Assembly (NCBI GenBank): GCA_910589665.1
Contig: CAJUTR010000003.1
Location: 112,105-176,104, forward strand
Length of the DNA: 64,000 nucleotides
From: an uncultured Eubacterium sp.
GTDB taxonomy: Bacteria > Bacillota > Clostridia > Lachnospirales > Lachnospiraceae
Direction: 5' to 3'
Shown piece by piece: positions 16,643 to 24,697 of the stretch (the first letter of the stretch is position 1; every line of letters starts with the position of its first letter). The notes beneath the pieces were generated by a model. That model was not told the DNA's origin. It saw only the letters and a program-made list of their open reading frames with translations, and did no database searches. The translations under genes and the position numbers were made by a program.

Positions 16643-19174
16643 ATGAATAACATATTAAAAAAATGTATCGCATGGATGTTAACAGCAGCCTTCGTGATAG
16701 GTATTTTGCCGGCAGACCGTGTATCTGCCAAGACGATAGCAGCTGATCCGTCAGGCGTACCCTGTGTTTCTGATCTGGCGCAGGAACCGGGTGGATATCT
16801 GTTATGTTACACGAGAGAAAAAGATGACAGCATCAAAAGAAATGGTAAATTACATGGCATGTACCAGTCCGCAACGACTGACAGTATGCACTTAGCGTAT
16901 AGTGCTGATGGGAGAAACTTTGAAGCGCTGAATGATAATACCGGCGTCTTATTTGCCAAAAATGATGGCAGCAAAACAAAAGTAATAAAACAGCCCTATT
17001 TATTTCGAATGAAAGAGGGCGGATTCGGTGTGTTAGCTATCCGAGCAGATGAAGGCGAGGAAAAGGGAGACAACAGAGGAGAGGTTTTATTCTTTACTTC
17101 CAACGATCTTGTTTCGTACGAAGAAGTGAAGAGGGTAACGTTAAGTGAAGAGGATTATATCCGGGATCCGGCCTGTGTCTATGAGGAAGCGTCCGGCCGC
17201 TATCTGATTACGTGGACGAGCGAAGATACGGGGATCAGTTATGCGAACCGGACAACGGATTTTGAAACCGTTGAGGCGAAAGAAGAAGCGGAACCGATCA
17301 AAACGGAGCCGATTGATTCTGGTATCCCATATGCGATAGAGAGTAATGTGATCGCGCTAACCGCACAAGAGGCAAAATGGATCCAAAACAAATTAGGCCG
17401 TGTCTCAAATACGACAGTTGACGATGCGTTTATTGAAACGGAACCAGGTCAGGCAGTCGATTTATCTGGAATTAAAGTGAACGCGAACTATTCGGACGGA
17501 TCCAAAGCTGAAAAGAGTGTGGTATGGAACGTTAGTGATCTGGAAAAAATAGACTTTAACCGTGAAGGAACATATGAGGTGTCCGGTACGATCCGGCAGC
17601 TCTCAGACCGCATTTCGGAAGCCGGGAACTATCCATTTATCGCCGGACGGGCGGATCCCAATGTCGTGTTCTATCAAGGAAGATACTATTTTATCGCGAC
17701 GAATGAATCGGGTAATACTGGTCTGTATATCCGCGAATCCGATACCGTGACCGGACTAAATGAATCGGAAGAACATCTCGTGTACGACGAAGCGAAAGCG
17801 GCAGAGGCAGGCATCGTTTCCAAGAGTAATCACTGGGCACCAGAACTTCATGTGATACAGGGTAACTTGTATATGTTTTTTGCGACAAATATCGGCACTG
17901 GGTTTGACGTACAGGCGATGATCATGAAGTTAAAAGAGGGTGGAGATCCAACGCTATATGCGGACTGGGAAACGCCTCAACGGTATCTCGATAAGGATGG
18001 GAAGGTTCTGAGTACCTATTACGGAGGGATCACGCTCGATATGACGCATTTCTCTTACAACGACAGGCACTACGTCGTTTGGTCACAGAGAAATTTTAGT
18101 AAAAATGGGGGAACCGCTGATCTTTGGATCGGAGAAACGACGGCGGAAAATCCGGGACAGCTGATCAGTGATCCGGTTAAGATCGTATCCTGTGAATACA
18201 GTTGGGAGAGAAATAATAAAACACCTGTGACAGAGGGGCCGTTTGTCATCCTAAGAGATAACGTGCTGTATCTGACCTATTCGGGTGGCGCAACTGACGA
18301 ATCGTATTGTGTTGGTATGACACAGATCGCTCTGTCCGAAGATGTGGATTTTCTTCAGGCAGACTCCTGGAAGAAAACAAACTATCCAATCTTAACCGGA
18401 CTGTCTTCCCGGGGTGAGGATTCCTATCATGGACCGGGCCATAATTCGTATGTAACCGATGAAGATGGCAGCCTGATCAATGTCTTTCATGGAAGGCCGG
18501 GCAACGGAAATGCGTTCCAGCGGGATGCCTTTTTGCGAATTGTTCATTTTGGATCTGACGGTGCGCCGATCCTGAATATGGAAGAAGAGTATGAAATCCT
18601 TCCACAAAATAAACAGGTCACATTAACTGTAGTCGTAAAAGAGAAAAAGCAAGAACCAGTCTCAACGCCTCCAGCTGGTACTGGTACTGCGCCTGCGCCG
18701 TCCGTCCCATTGCAGAAAACACCTGATCCGGGAATGGAAAACGAACAAAAAAAAGGAACGGTATTTCAGAGCGGTAAGCTTCAGTATAAGATTACTGGAA
18801 CTAAAAAAGCAGAAGTTCAAAAGGCGGTCGGTAAAAATATTACGAATGTTACTGTTCCGGCGGCTGTTTCCTATCGCGGGCAGACCTATAAGGTGACCAG
18901 TATCGCGGCGAAAGCATTTCGAAACAATAAAAAATTAAAACAGGTTTCGATCGGAAAATGGGTGACTGCGATCGGGGCAAAGGCTTTTCAAAACTGCAGT
19001 AAACTGAAAAATGTTCGGATCCATGCCTCAAATATAAAAAAATCAGGCACGGGCGTATGGACCGGTATTCATAAGAAAGCGATCGTAAAGGTGCCTTCGG
19101 GACAGTATAAACGATATAAAAAAATGTTTCAGAAAAAAGGCCTGCCTAAGTCTGCCAGCATGAAAAAAGGGTGA
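16643..19174 (+). CDS. Secreted modular glycoside hydrolase, GH43 with Ig-like and BspA-type LRR domains
   Basis: An 843-residue exported enzyme. A signal peptide (about 1-29) is followed by a beta-propeller-like region (about 33-245), an Ig-like Big_4-type domain (about 255-330), a GH43 catalytic domain (about 338-650), a Pro/Thr linker (about 665-695) and a basic BspA-type leucine-rich module (about 705-843). Catalytic candidates are the Asp in GRADPNVVF, the Asp in TLDMTHFS and the Glu in VTEGPFV. GH43 members remove arabinose or xylose side groups from plant polysaccharides. The catalytic domain resembles that of the cytoplasmic GH43 at 57169-58668, including YYFIATN, HWAPELHV and YHGPGHNS. 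The LRR module probably keeps it at the cell surface. GGAGG precedes the start. Confidence 0.83.
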   Translation: MNNILKKCIAWMLTAAFVIGILPADRVSAKTIAADPSGVPCVSDLAQEPGGYLLCYTREKDDSIKRNGKLHGMYQSATTDSMHLAYSADGRNFEALNDNTGVLFAKNDGSKTKVIKQPYLFRMKEGGFGVLAIRADEGEEKGDNRGEVLFFTSNDLVSYEEVKRVTLSEEDYIRDPACVYEEASGRYLITWTSEDTGISYANRTTDFETVEAKEEAEPIKTEPIDSGIPYAIESNVIALTAQEAKWIQNKLGRVSNTTVDDAFIETEPGQAVDLSGIKVNANYSDGSKAEKSVVWNVSDLEKIDFNREGTYEVSGTIRQLSDRISEAGNYPFIAGRADPNVVFYQGRYYFIATNESGNTGLYIRESDTVTGLNESEEHLVYDEAKAAEAGIVSKSNHWAPELHVIQGNLYMFFATNIGTGFDVQAMIMKLKEGGDPTLYADWETPQRYLDKDGKVLSTYYGGITLDMTHFSYNDRHYVVWSQRNFSKNGGTADLWIGETTAENPGQLISDPVKIVSCEYSWERNNKTPVTEGPFVILRDNVLYLTYSGGATDESYCVGMTQIALSEDVDFLQADSWKKTNYPILTGLSSRGEDSYHGPGHNSYVTDEDGSLINVFHGRPGNGNAFQRDAFLRIVHFGSDGAPILNMEEEYEILPQNKQVTLTVVVKEKKQEPVSTPPAGTGTAPAPSVPLQKTPDPGMENEQKKGTVFQSGKLQYKITGTKKAEVQKAVGKNITNVTVPAAVSYRGQTYKVTSIAAKAFRNNKKLKQVSIGKWVTAIGAKAFQNCSKLKNVRIHASNIKKSGTGVWTGIHKKAIVKVPSGQYKRYKKMFQKKGLPKSASMKKG

Positions 19175-19248
19175 GTAAAACCGCAGGGCGGGTAACACAA
19201 GGGTAGTAAAAGAGATAAAGAAAGATAAAGAAACAGTAAAAAAAGAGA

Positions 19249-19277
19249 TTGACAATCGTTTTGACCCATGATATATT
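19249..19277 (+). promoter_or_regulatory. Sigma-A promoter of the rplU operon
   Basis: TTGACA at 19249-19254 and TATATT at 19272-19277 with a 17-base spacer. The leader that follows carries the L21 leader motif and runs into rplU. Confidence 0.8.
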
Positions 19278-19289
19278 ATAGTAGTATGC

Positions 19290-19370
19290 CGCACAACGAG
19301 GTATAGTTCTGCCCTTTTGCACTTTTCAGGAGAGCGGACACCACAGTTGGCGAGTAAATGAATTAGGAGG
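19290..19370 (+). ncRNA. Ribosomal protein L21 leader RNA
   Basis: The leader between the promoter and rplU contains CCGCACAACGAGG near 19289-19301 and GCGGACACCACAGTTGGCG near 19335-19353, the conserved blocks of the Firmicutes L21 leader; CCGC and GCGG can pair. In this family the leader is thought to let a ribosomal protein repress its own operon. The ends are approximate. Confidence 0.75.
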
Positions 19371-19376
19371 TGCTAT

Positions 19377-19685
19377 ATGTACGCGATTATAGCAACCGGT
19401 GGTAAACAGTATAAGGTAGAAGAAGGCGACGTGATCAAAGTAGAAAAGCTTGGTGTTGAAGCGGGAGAGACGGTTACGTTCGATCAGGTTCTCGTTGTCA
19501 GTGACGGCGAAACAAAGGTTGGTACTCCGACCGTAGCAGGAGCATCTGTGACAGCAACTGTTGTAGCTGAGGGAAAAGCGAAAAAAGTTATTGTTTACAG
19601 ATATAAAAGAAAAACCGGCTACCATAAGAAAAATGGGCACAGGCAGCCATTTACCCAGGTTAAGATCGATAAGATCAGTTGTTGA
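19377..19685 (+). CDS. rplU: 50S ribosomal protein L21
   Basis: A 102-residue L21 that binds 23S rRNA in the large subunit. It begins MYAIIATGGKQYKVEEGD and ends with the conserved KKNGHRQPFTQVKIDKI. GGAGG is upstream. It is the first gene of the classic rplU-prp-rpmA cluster, behind an L21 leader. Confidence 0.97.
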   Translation: MYAIIATGGKQYKVEEGDVIKVEKLGVEAGETVTFDQVLVVSDGETKVGTPTVAGASVTATVVAEGKAKKVIVYRYKRKTGYHKKNGHRQPFTQVKIDKISC

Positions 19686-19712
19686 TCACTCGTAAAAAAG
19701 AGGGTGTGTCTT

Positions 19713-20030
19713 ATGATACAAATTGATGTGAAGAAATCGGAAAGTGGTGACATAATCGGGTTTTATGTGTCCGGTCATGCCGGGTTTTCCCCATGCGGAA
19801 CAGACGTTGTCTGTGCAGGTATTTCGGTATTGGTGTTCAATTGTATCAATTCGATTGAGCAGTTTTCTAAAACACGGTTTGATTTGATCCAAAATGAAAC
19901 GGATGGAATCATTGATTTTTCCTGCAAAGAGCCGCTGGACGACAAGGCAAACCTGCTTTTGCGTTCCATGTTCTTAGGTGTGCAAGGGATTCAGGACACA
20001 TATGGCAGCAAATATGTTACGTTACATTAA
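19713..20030 (+). CDS. prp: Ribosomal-processing cysteine protease Prp
   Basis: A 105-residue cysteine protease of the Prp (YsxB) family that removes the short N-terminal extension of ribosomal protein L27. The catalytic H22 (SGHAGF) and C34 (DVVCAGIS) have the same numbers as in Staphylococcus aureus Prp. The start at 19713 fits AAAGAGGG upstream better than a GTG at 19704. Its substrate is the next gene, whose N-terminus carries the matching cleavage motif. Confidence 0.92.
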   Translation: MIQIDVKKSESGDIIGFYVSGHAGFSPCGTDVVCAGISVLVFNCINSIEQFSKTRFDLIQNETDGIIDFSCKEPLDDKANLLLRSMFLGVQGIQDTYGSKYVTLH

Positions 20031-20053
20031 TCGATTGTTAGGAGGAAAATGAC

Positions 20054-20341
20054 ATGTTGAAAATGAACCTTCAGTTTTTTGCCCATAAAAAGGGAATGGG
20101 GTCTTCCAAAAATGGACGTGATTCCGAGTCGAAGAGATTAGGCGCGAAAAGAGCAGACGGACAGTTCGTATTAGCCGGCAACATTCTTTACAGACAGCGC
20201 GGTACAAAGATCCATCCGGGCACGAATGTTGGAAAAGGCGGCGATGATACATTATATGCTTTGGTAGATGGAGTTCTTCGTTTTGAGAGAAAAGGAAGAG
20301 ACAAAAAACAGGCTAGTGTGTATCCAGTAGAAGCCAAATAA
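20054..20341 (+). CDS. rpmA: 50S ribosomal protein L27 with Prp-cleaved leader
   Basis: A 95-residue L27; its mature N-terminus reaches toward the peptidyl transferase centre. The protein begins MLKMNLQFFAHKKGMGSSK: the MNLQFFA-type extension is the Prp recognition motif of Firmicutes, and cleavage after FFA would expose HKKG. The body has the conserved GAKRADGQFV and HPGTNVGKGGDDTL segments. The intact leader, together with Prp directly upstream, shows that L27 maturation works as in other Firmicutes. Confidence 0.95.
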   Translation: MLKMNLQFFAHKKGMGSSKNGRDSESKRLGAKRADGQFVLAGNILYRQRGTKIHPGTNVGKGGDDTLYALVDGVLRFERKGRDKKQASVYPVEAK

Positions 20342-20355
20342 AGTAAGGTGATATG

Positions 20356-20386
20356 AGGGCTGTCAAAGTTTTTGACAGCCCTTTGA
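20356..20386 (+). terminator. Strong hairpin between rpmA and obgE
   Basis: A perfect 12-base stem, AGGGCTGTCAAA (20356-20367) and TTTGACAGCCCT (20371-20382), with a 3-base loop and then TTGAGTATTTG. The T tract is weak, so it may act as a partial terminator that lowers obgE expression relative to the ribosomal genes. Confidence 0.7.
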
Positions 20387-20429
20387 GTATTTGATAAAGC
20401 CGCCGGGATGCGGCAGAATGCGAGGAAAC

Positions 20430-21716
20430 ATGTTTGCAGATCAGGCGAAAATTTATATTCGGTCAGGAAAAGGCGGCGACGGGCATGTGAGCTTCCGCCG
20501 TGAACTTTATGTGCCGGCGGGCGGGCCGGACGGCGGCGACGGTGGTCGCGGCGGCGACCTGATTTTTGAAGTCGATCCGGGCCTCAATACATTAAATGAA
20601 TTTCGGCATATACGGAAATATTGTGCCGGTGACGGGGAACCGGGCGGGAAAAAGCGATGCCACGGTAAAGATGGAAATGATCTTATTGTAAAGGTGCCGG
20701 CGGGCACGATCATCCGAGAGGCAAATTCGGGACAGGTCATCACGGATATGTCGTATGAAAATAAGCGTGAGGTCATTTTAAAAGGAGGCCGGGGCGGGAA
20801 AGGAAACCAGCATTATGCCACGCCTACCATGCAGGTCCCAAAGTATGCACAGCCGGGCAAACCGGCGATGGAACTCGAAGTGATACTTGAGCTAAAAACC
20901 ATTGCCGATGTGGGATTGGTGGGATTTCCAAACGTCGGGAAATCCACATTTTTGTCGCGTGTCACAAATGCGCGGCCTAAAATCGCCAACTACCATTTTA
21001 CGACTTTGAACCCCAATCTCGGTGTCGTTGACCTGGACGGGACGGATGGCTTTGTCATTGCGGATATCCCCGGACTAATCGAAGGAGCTTCGGAGGGGAT
21101 CGGACTCGGTCATCAATTTTTAAAACATATTGAGCGGACAAGGGTGATGATCCATATGGTGGATGCCGCGTCGACCGAAGGGCGCGACCCCATCCAGGAT
21201 ATCCGGGTCATAAACGAGGAACTACGGGCATACAGCGAGGAAGTGGCGTCACGCCCCCAGGTGATCGCGGCAAATAAAACCGATTGTTTCTATGGTGACG
21301 AGGAAGAAACGGTCGTTACGCTGCTTCAGGAGGAGTTTGAACCACAGGGGATCCGGGTGTTCCCGATATCGGCTGTCACAGGTAAGGGAGTCAAAAAACT
21401 CTTATATCATGTGAAAGGAATGCTCGACGAACTAAAAGAAGAAAAGGTAATGTTTGAAAAAGAGTATCTGATCCAGGAACCTGACTTTCAGAATGAACCG
21501 TATTCTGTCTGGAAAGAGGAGGAAGGTGTATTTAAGATTGAAGGTCCCAGAGTGGAACGCATGCTTGGATATACGAATCTTGACTCAGAAAAGGGATTTG
21601 AATTTTTCCAGAAATTTATGAAAAATAACGGGATACTGGATGAATTGGAGGAACTTGGGATAGAAGACGGTGATACGGTGCAGATTTATGGATGGAGTTT
21701 TGATTATTACCGTTAA
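20430..21716 (+). CDS. obgE: GTPase Obg/CgtA
   Basis: A 428-residue Obg GTPase acting in 50S subunit assembly and stress signalling. The glycine-rich Obg fold spans about residues 1-158 (SGKGGDGHVSF, GGDGGRGGDL), the G domain about 159-330 with the P-loop GFPNVGKST, DIPGLIEGAS and NKTD, and the C-terminal OCT domain about 350-428. The ATG at 20430 follows CGAGGAAAC and gives the usual MFADQAKI start; two upstream in-frame ATGs are rejected. It follows rpmA, as is common. Confidence 0.96.
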   Translation: MFADQAKIYIRSGKGGDGHVSFRRELYVPAGGPDGGDGGRGGDLIFEVDPGLNTLNEFRHIRKYCAGDGEPGGKKRCHGKDGNDLIVKVPAGTIIREANSGQVITDMSYENKREVILKGGRGGKGNQHYATPTMQVPKYAQPGKPAMELEVILELKTIADVGLVGFPNVGKSTFLSRVTNARPKIANYHFTTLNPNLGVVDLDGTDGFVIADIPGLIEGASEGIGLGHQFLKHIERTRVMIHMVDAASTEGRDPIQDIRVINEELRAYSEEVASRPQVIAANKTDCFYGDEEETVVTLLQEEFEPQGIRVFPISAVTGKGVKKLLYHVKGMLDELKEEKVMFEKEYLIQEPDFQNEPYSVWKEEEGVFKIEGPRVERMLGYTNLDSEKGFEFFQKFMKNNGILDELEELGIEDGDTVQIYGWSFDYYR

Positions 21717-21767
21717 GTGATACTTTAGTTCAATAGGCGCAAAAGTCGTGCGCGAATGGAGGAAAAG

Positions 21768-22082
21768 ATGACAAGTAAACAGAGAGCCTATTTAAAAGGA
21801 CTTGCCATGAAACTGGATCCGGTGATCCAGATTGGAAAAGCATCTATCACACCGGAATTGACGAAAGCGGTGGATGAAGCGTTGGAAGCCAGGGAGCTGA
21901 TTAAACTTCATGTACTGAAAAATTGTTTCGACGATCCGAGAGGAATCGCGGAAATCATAGCAGAGAGGACGCGTTCCCAGGTGGTTCAGGTGATCGGAAA
22001 AAAAATCGTCCTTTACAGGGAATCGAAGGATCATAAGATATTATCCTCGGATCAAAGGGCAGCATCCCCTAAAAGAAATTAA
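21768..22082 (+). CDS. yhbY: RNA-binding protein YhbY (CRM domain)
   Basis: A 104-residue single CRS1/YhbY (CRM) domain protein that associates with pre-50S particles. MTSKQRAYLKGLAMKLDPVIQIGK is the typical N-terminus; LIKLHVLKNC and the end GKKIVLYRES follow. TGGAGGA sets the start at 21768 instead of 21756. It lies between obgE and nadD, a frequent order. Confidence 0.92.
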   Translation: MTSKQRAYLKGLAMKLDPVIQIGKASITPELTKAVDEALEARELIKLHVLKNCFDDPRGIAEIIAERTRSQVVQVIGKKIVLYRESKDHKILSSDQRAASPKRN

Positions 22083-22147
22083 AAGAGGAATCCAAATCGT
22101 TTTTCAATAATTTGTTGCGAATCTATCATTACGAAAAGAGGGAGATC

Positions 22148-23392
22148 ATGGCTCGAATCGGGATAATGGGAGGGACATTTAATCCGATACACAATGTACA
22201 TTTGATCATGGCAGAAGAAGCCAGACGGCAGTTTCGATTAAAAAAGGTGTTATTTATACCTTCGAAGAATCCGCCTCATAAGAAAAAAAAGACCATTGTA
22301 TCGGATGAACACCGAAAACGTATGATCCAGCATGCGATACAGGGCAACCATGCTTTTCTTTTTTCAGATATGGAACTGGAAAGAGAAGGTACGACATATA
22401 CAAAAGATACGCTTTCGGCACTCAAACAGTTATATCCAAAAGATAAATTCTATTTTATCGTGGGCGGAGATTCCCTAGCTTCCATGGAGATGTGGTATGA
22501 GCCGGCGTATATATTTAAAAACTGCCGTATTTTAGCGGCGAACCGGGACGAAACCGATGGAAGACAGATTCGAAAACTTAAGACTCGTTATGAGAAAAAC
22601 TACGGGGCTGAGATATCAGAAATCAAAATGCCTCCCATATCCATATCTTCCGAAATGATCCGTAACAAACTGGCCGATCACAGTTCCATATCAGGTTACG
22701 TACCAACTTGTGTCGAACGATATATTCGCACCAACCAATTGTACGGATGTTTGGATCCCCTGTTTTTGCACACTCCGTCCGAACAGGAAGTAATCCGCTA
22801 TTTAGACGCCAATCTGAAACCAAAGCGTTTCCTCCACACACTCGGTGTAGCGGCGACGGCTGCCAATCTTGCTGCTGTTCATCATGGGAATCCGAAAGAA
22901 GCGTATCTGGCAGGACTACTGCATGACTGCGCGAAGTATCTTACCGGGGAAGAAGGGGTGGAATTATGTGAGCAGGAACAGATTCCGCTCTCGGAGGTGG
23001 AACGGAAAAATACAGTGCTCATTCACGGAAAATTAGGCGCACACTTTGCCAAAACCCGGTACGGAGTTGAAAACGAGGAAATCCTGTCTGCCATCCGTTA
23101 TCACACGACGGGTCGGCCCGGTATGGGACTTTTGGAAAAAATCATTTATTTAGCTGATTTTATGGAACCTGGCAGAAAGATGGAATGCCAGCCGCATACA
23201 CTGACAGAAATCAGAAACATGTGCTATATCGATATCAATGAGGCACTCCGGATGGCGTTAGAGTGCTGTATAGGCTATTTACAGCAGACGCACGAGTTAG
23301 AACTGGACCCGCTGACGTTGGAAACATATGAGTATTATAGAGAGGAGAGCGAACATGCTGAATGCAAAGGAAATGGCGAAAGTTGCTTATGA
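22148..23392 (+). CDS. nadD: NadD-YqeK fusion: nicotinate-nucleotide adenylyltransferase and HD-domain hydrolase
   Basis: A 414-residue fusion of two proteins that are separate neighbours in Bacillus. Residues about 1-200 are NadD, which adenylates nicotinate mononucleotide in NAD synthesis: GGTFNPIHNVH near the start and ISISSEMIRNKL near residue 160-170. Residues about 215-414 are a YqeK-type HD domain with LLHDCAKY (H259, D260) and IRYHTTG; YqeK proteins hydrolyse Ap4A symmetrically. The ATG at 22148 has GAGGGAG upstream. The gene overlaps rsfS by 38 bases. Both halves look intact, so the fusion is not a sequencing artefact. Confidence 0.9.
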   Translation: MARIGIMGGTFNPIHNVHLIMAEEARRQFRLKKVLFIPSKNPPHKKKKTIVSDEHRKRMIQHAIQGNHAFLFSDMELEREGTTYTKDTLSALKQLYPKDKFYFIVGGDSLASMEMWYEPAYIFKNCRILAANRDETDGRQIRKLKTRYEKNYGAEISEIKMPPISISSEMIRNKLADHSSISGYVPTCVERYIRTNQLYGCLDPLFLHTPSEQEVIRYLDANLKPKRFLHTLGVAATAANLAAVHHGNPKEAYLAGLLHDCAKYLTGEEGVELCEQEQIPLSEVERKNTVLIHGKLGAHFAKTRYGVENEEILSAIRYHTTGRPGMGLLEKIIYLADFMEPGRKMECQPHTLTEIRNMCYIDINEALRMALECCIGYLQQTHELELDPLTLETYEYYREESEHAECKGNGESCL

Positions 23393-23714
23393 CGCGCTGG
23401 ATGAAAAATTGGGAAAAGATATACGGATCATTCAGATTGATGAAATATCGGTCATCGCCGATTATCTCATCATAGCAAACGGAAACAGTAATACGCAGAT
23501 CATGGCATTATCGGACAATGTTGAAATGAAAATGCAGCAAAATGGCATCCCGATCAAGCAAAAGGAGGGAAATCGAAATTCCACCTGGATCCTAATGGAT
23601 TATGGCGACATCATCGTGCATATCTTTTCACCGGAAGACCGGCTGTTTTATGATCTGGAACGGATCTGGCGGGATGGGGTAAGCGTGGAACCGGAATCCC
23701 TGTCGGGTAACTGA
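23355..23714 (+). CDS. rsfS: Ribosomal silencing factor RsfS
   Basis: A 119-residue RsfS (YbeB/Iojap family) protein that binds L14 and blocks subunit joining during starvation. The family segments ADYLIIANG and GDIIVHIFSPEDRLFYDLERIW are present. The ATG at 23355 lies inside the 3' end of the nadD-yqeK gene with GAGGAG upstream, a 38-base overlap. It ends the plus-strand ribosome/NAD block and is followed by a hairpin. Confidence 0.94.
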   Translation: MLNAKEMAKVAYDALDEKLGKDIRIIQIDEISVIADYLIIANGNSNTQIMALSDNVEMKMQQNGIPIKQKEGNRNSTWILMDYGDIIVHIFSPEDRLFYDLERIWRDGVSVEPESLSGN

Positions 23715-23752
23715 CCAAACGAACTGCATCGTTTAGATATTTGTAATTGCGA

Positions 23753-23796
23753 AAAGCGGTTTTCCGGCGCATAAAAATCTGCCGGAGAGCCGCTTT
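23753..23796. terminator. Hairpin between rsfS and lexA
   Basis: Nested stems AAAGCGG (23753-23759)/CCGCTTT (23790-23796) and TCCGGC (23763-23768)/GCCGGA (23781-23786). It lies between the convergent rsfS and lexA genes and probably ends transcription in both directions, although the T tracts are short. Confidence 0.65.
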
Positions 23797-23826
23797 GTGA
23801 TTCCGCAGATGGAGATAAAAGCTGGC

Positions 23827-24444
23827 TTATTTCATCAATCGGAACAAACCGATCACTACGCCGAGAATAACGACATGATCGGCATAAATAGGTTCCATCG
23901 TATCATTTTCCGGCTGCAGGCGAAAACGTTCCCCTTCTTTGTAATAAGTTTTTACTGTGGCGGAGTCATCGATAAGGGCAACGACGATATCTCCATTCCT
24001 GGCAGTCGGGGTCTGTTGTACGATCACCTTGTCCCCCTCGTAGATACCGATATTGATCATACTCTCACCGCGGACATTTAAAATAAACAGGTCACCTGCA
24101 GGAAGTTCATCCGCGAGAAGAGGAAAATATCCGCTGATGTTTTGTTCCGCGAATATCGGCTGTCCTGCGGCAACGGTGCCGATGATCGGAATATTCCGCA
24201 TCTCTTTCCGGGTCAGGTTAAAGCTGTCGTCTACGATCTCAATCGCGCGGGGTTTCGTGGGATCCCTGCGGATATAACCGTTTTTTTCCAATGTTTCCAG
24301 ATGCGAATGGACCGAAGACGTGGATTTCAGGTGAACGGCCTGACAAATCTCACGGACGGCGGGCGGATATCCCTTCGATAGGATCTGCTCTTTTATATAC
24401 TCTAATATTTCACTTTGTTTGGCTGAAATGCGACCATTGCCCAT
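23827..24444 (-). CDS. lexA: LexA SOS repressor
   Basis: A 205-residue repressor with self-cleaving activity stimulated by RecA. The winged helix-turn-helix occupies residues 1-70, the cleavage site is A93-G94 in GTVAAGQP, and the catalytic dyad is S128 (RGESM) and K165 (ATVKTYY). Its own promoter overlaps a LexA-type box at 24506-24519, so it is autoregulated. The same type of box occurs before the LysM gene at 12.2 kb. Start preceded by GGAGGG. Confidence 0.96.
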   Translation of the reverse strand: MGNGRISAKQSEILEYIKEQILSKGYPPAVREICQAVHLKSTSSVHSHLETLEKNGYIRRDPTKPRAIEIVDDSFNLTRKEMRNIPIIGTVAAGQPIFAEQNISGYFPLLADELPAGDLFILNVRGESMINIGIYEGDKVIVQQTPTARNGDIVVALIDDSATVKTYYKEGERFRLQPENDTMEPIYADHVVILGVVIGLFRLMK

Positions 24445-24479
24445 ATGTGTTCCCTCCTAGTATATGTGTTGGTACTATC

Positions 24480-24519
24480 ACTATAGCACATTTCTTGCTG
24501 GATGTCAAACGTTTGTTCT
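24480..24519 (-). promoter_or_regulatory. lexA promoter with overlapping LexA box
   Basis: On the minus strand TTGACA (24508-24503) and TATAGT (24485-24480) are 17 bases apart. AGAACAAACGTTTG, the minus-strand reading of 24519-24506, fits the gram-positive LexA consensus at 12 of 14 positions and shares bases with the -35 box. LexA bound here would exclude RNA polymerase. Confidence 0.8.
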
Positions 24520-24622
24520 GATTTTTTAAATTCCCCACTGCGAACACGTATAAAAACACGATACAATGCAAATGCTTTTGTTAGAACTCAGAAGCGAACA
24601 TTAAGAAATTTGATTTTTATGG

Positions 24623-24651
24623 TAGACAAAATCGCGTTATAAAGTTATAAT
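24623..24651 (+). promoter_or_regulatory. Sigma-A promoter of the SH3 protein gene
   Basis: TAGACA (24623-24628) and TATAAT (24646-24651) with 17 bases between them, 46 bases before the start codon of the SH3 protein. Confidence 0.75.
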
Positions 24652-24697
24652 AGATGAGAAAGCGTTTTGGTTAATTTTAATAAGGAGAGAGAAACAA

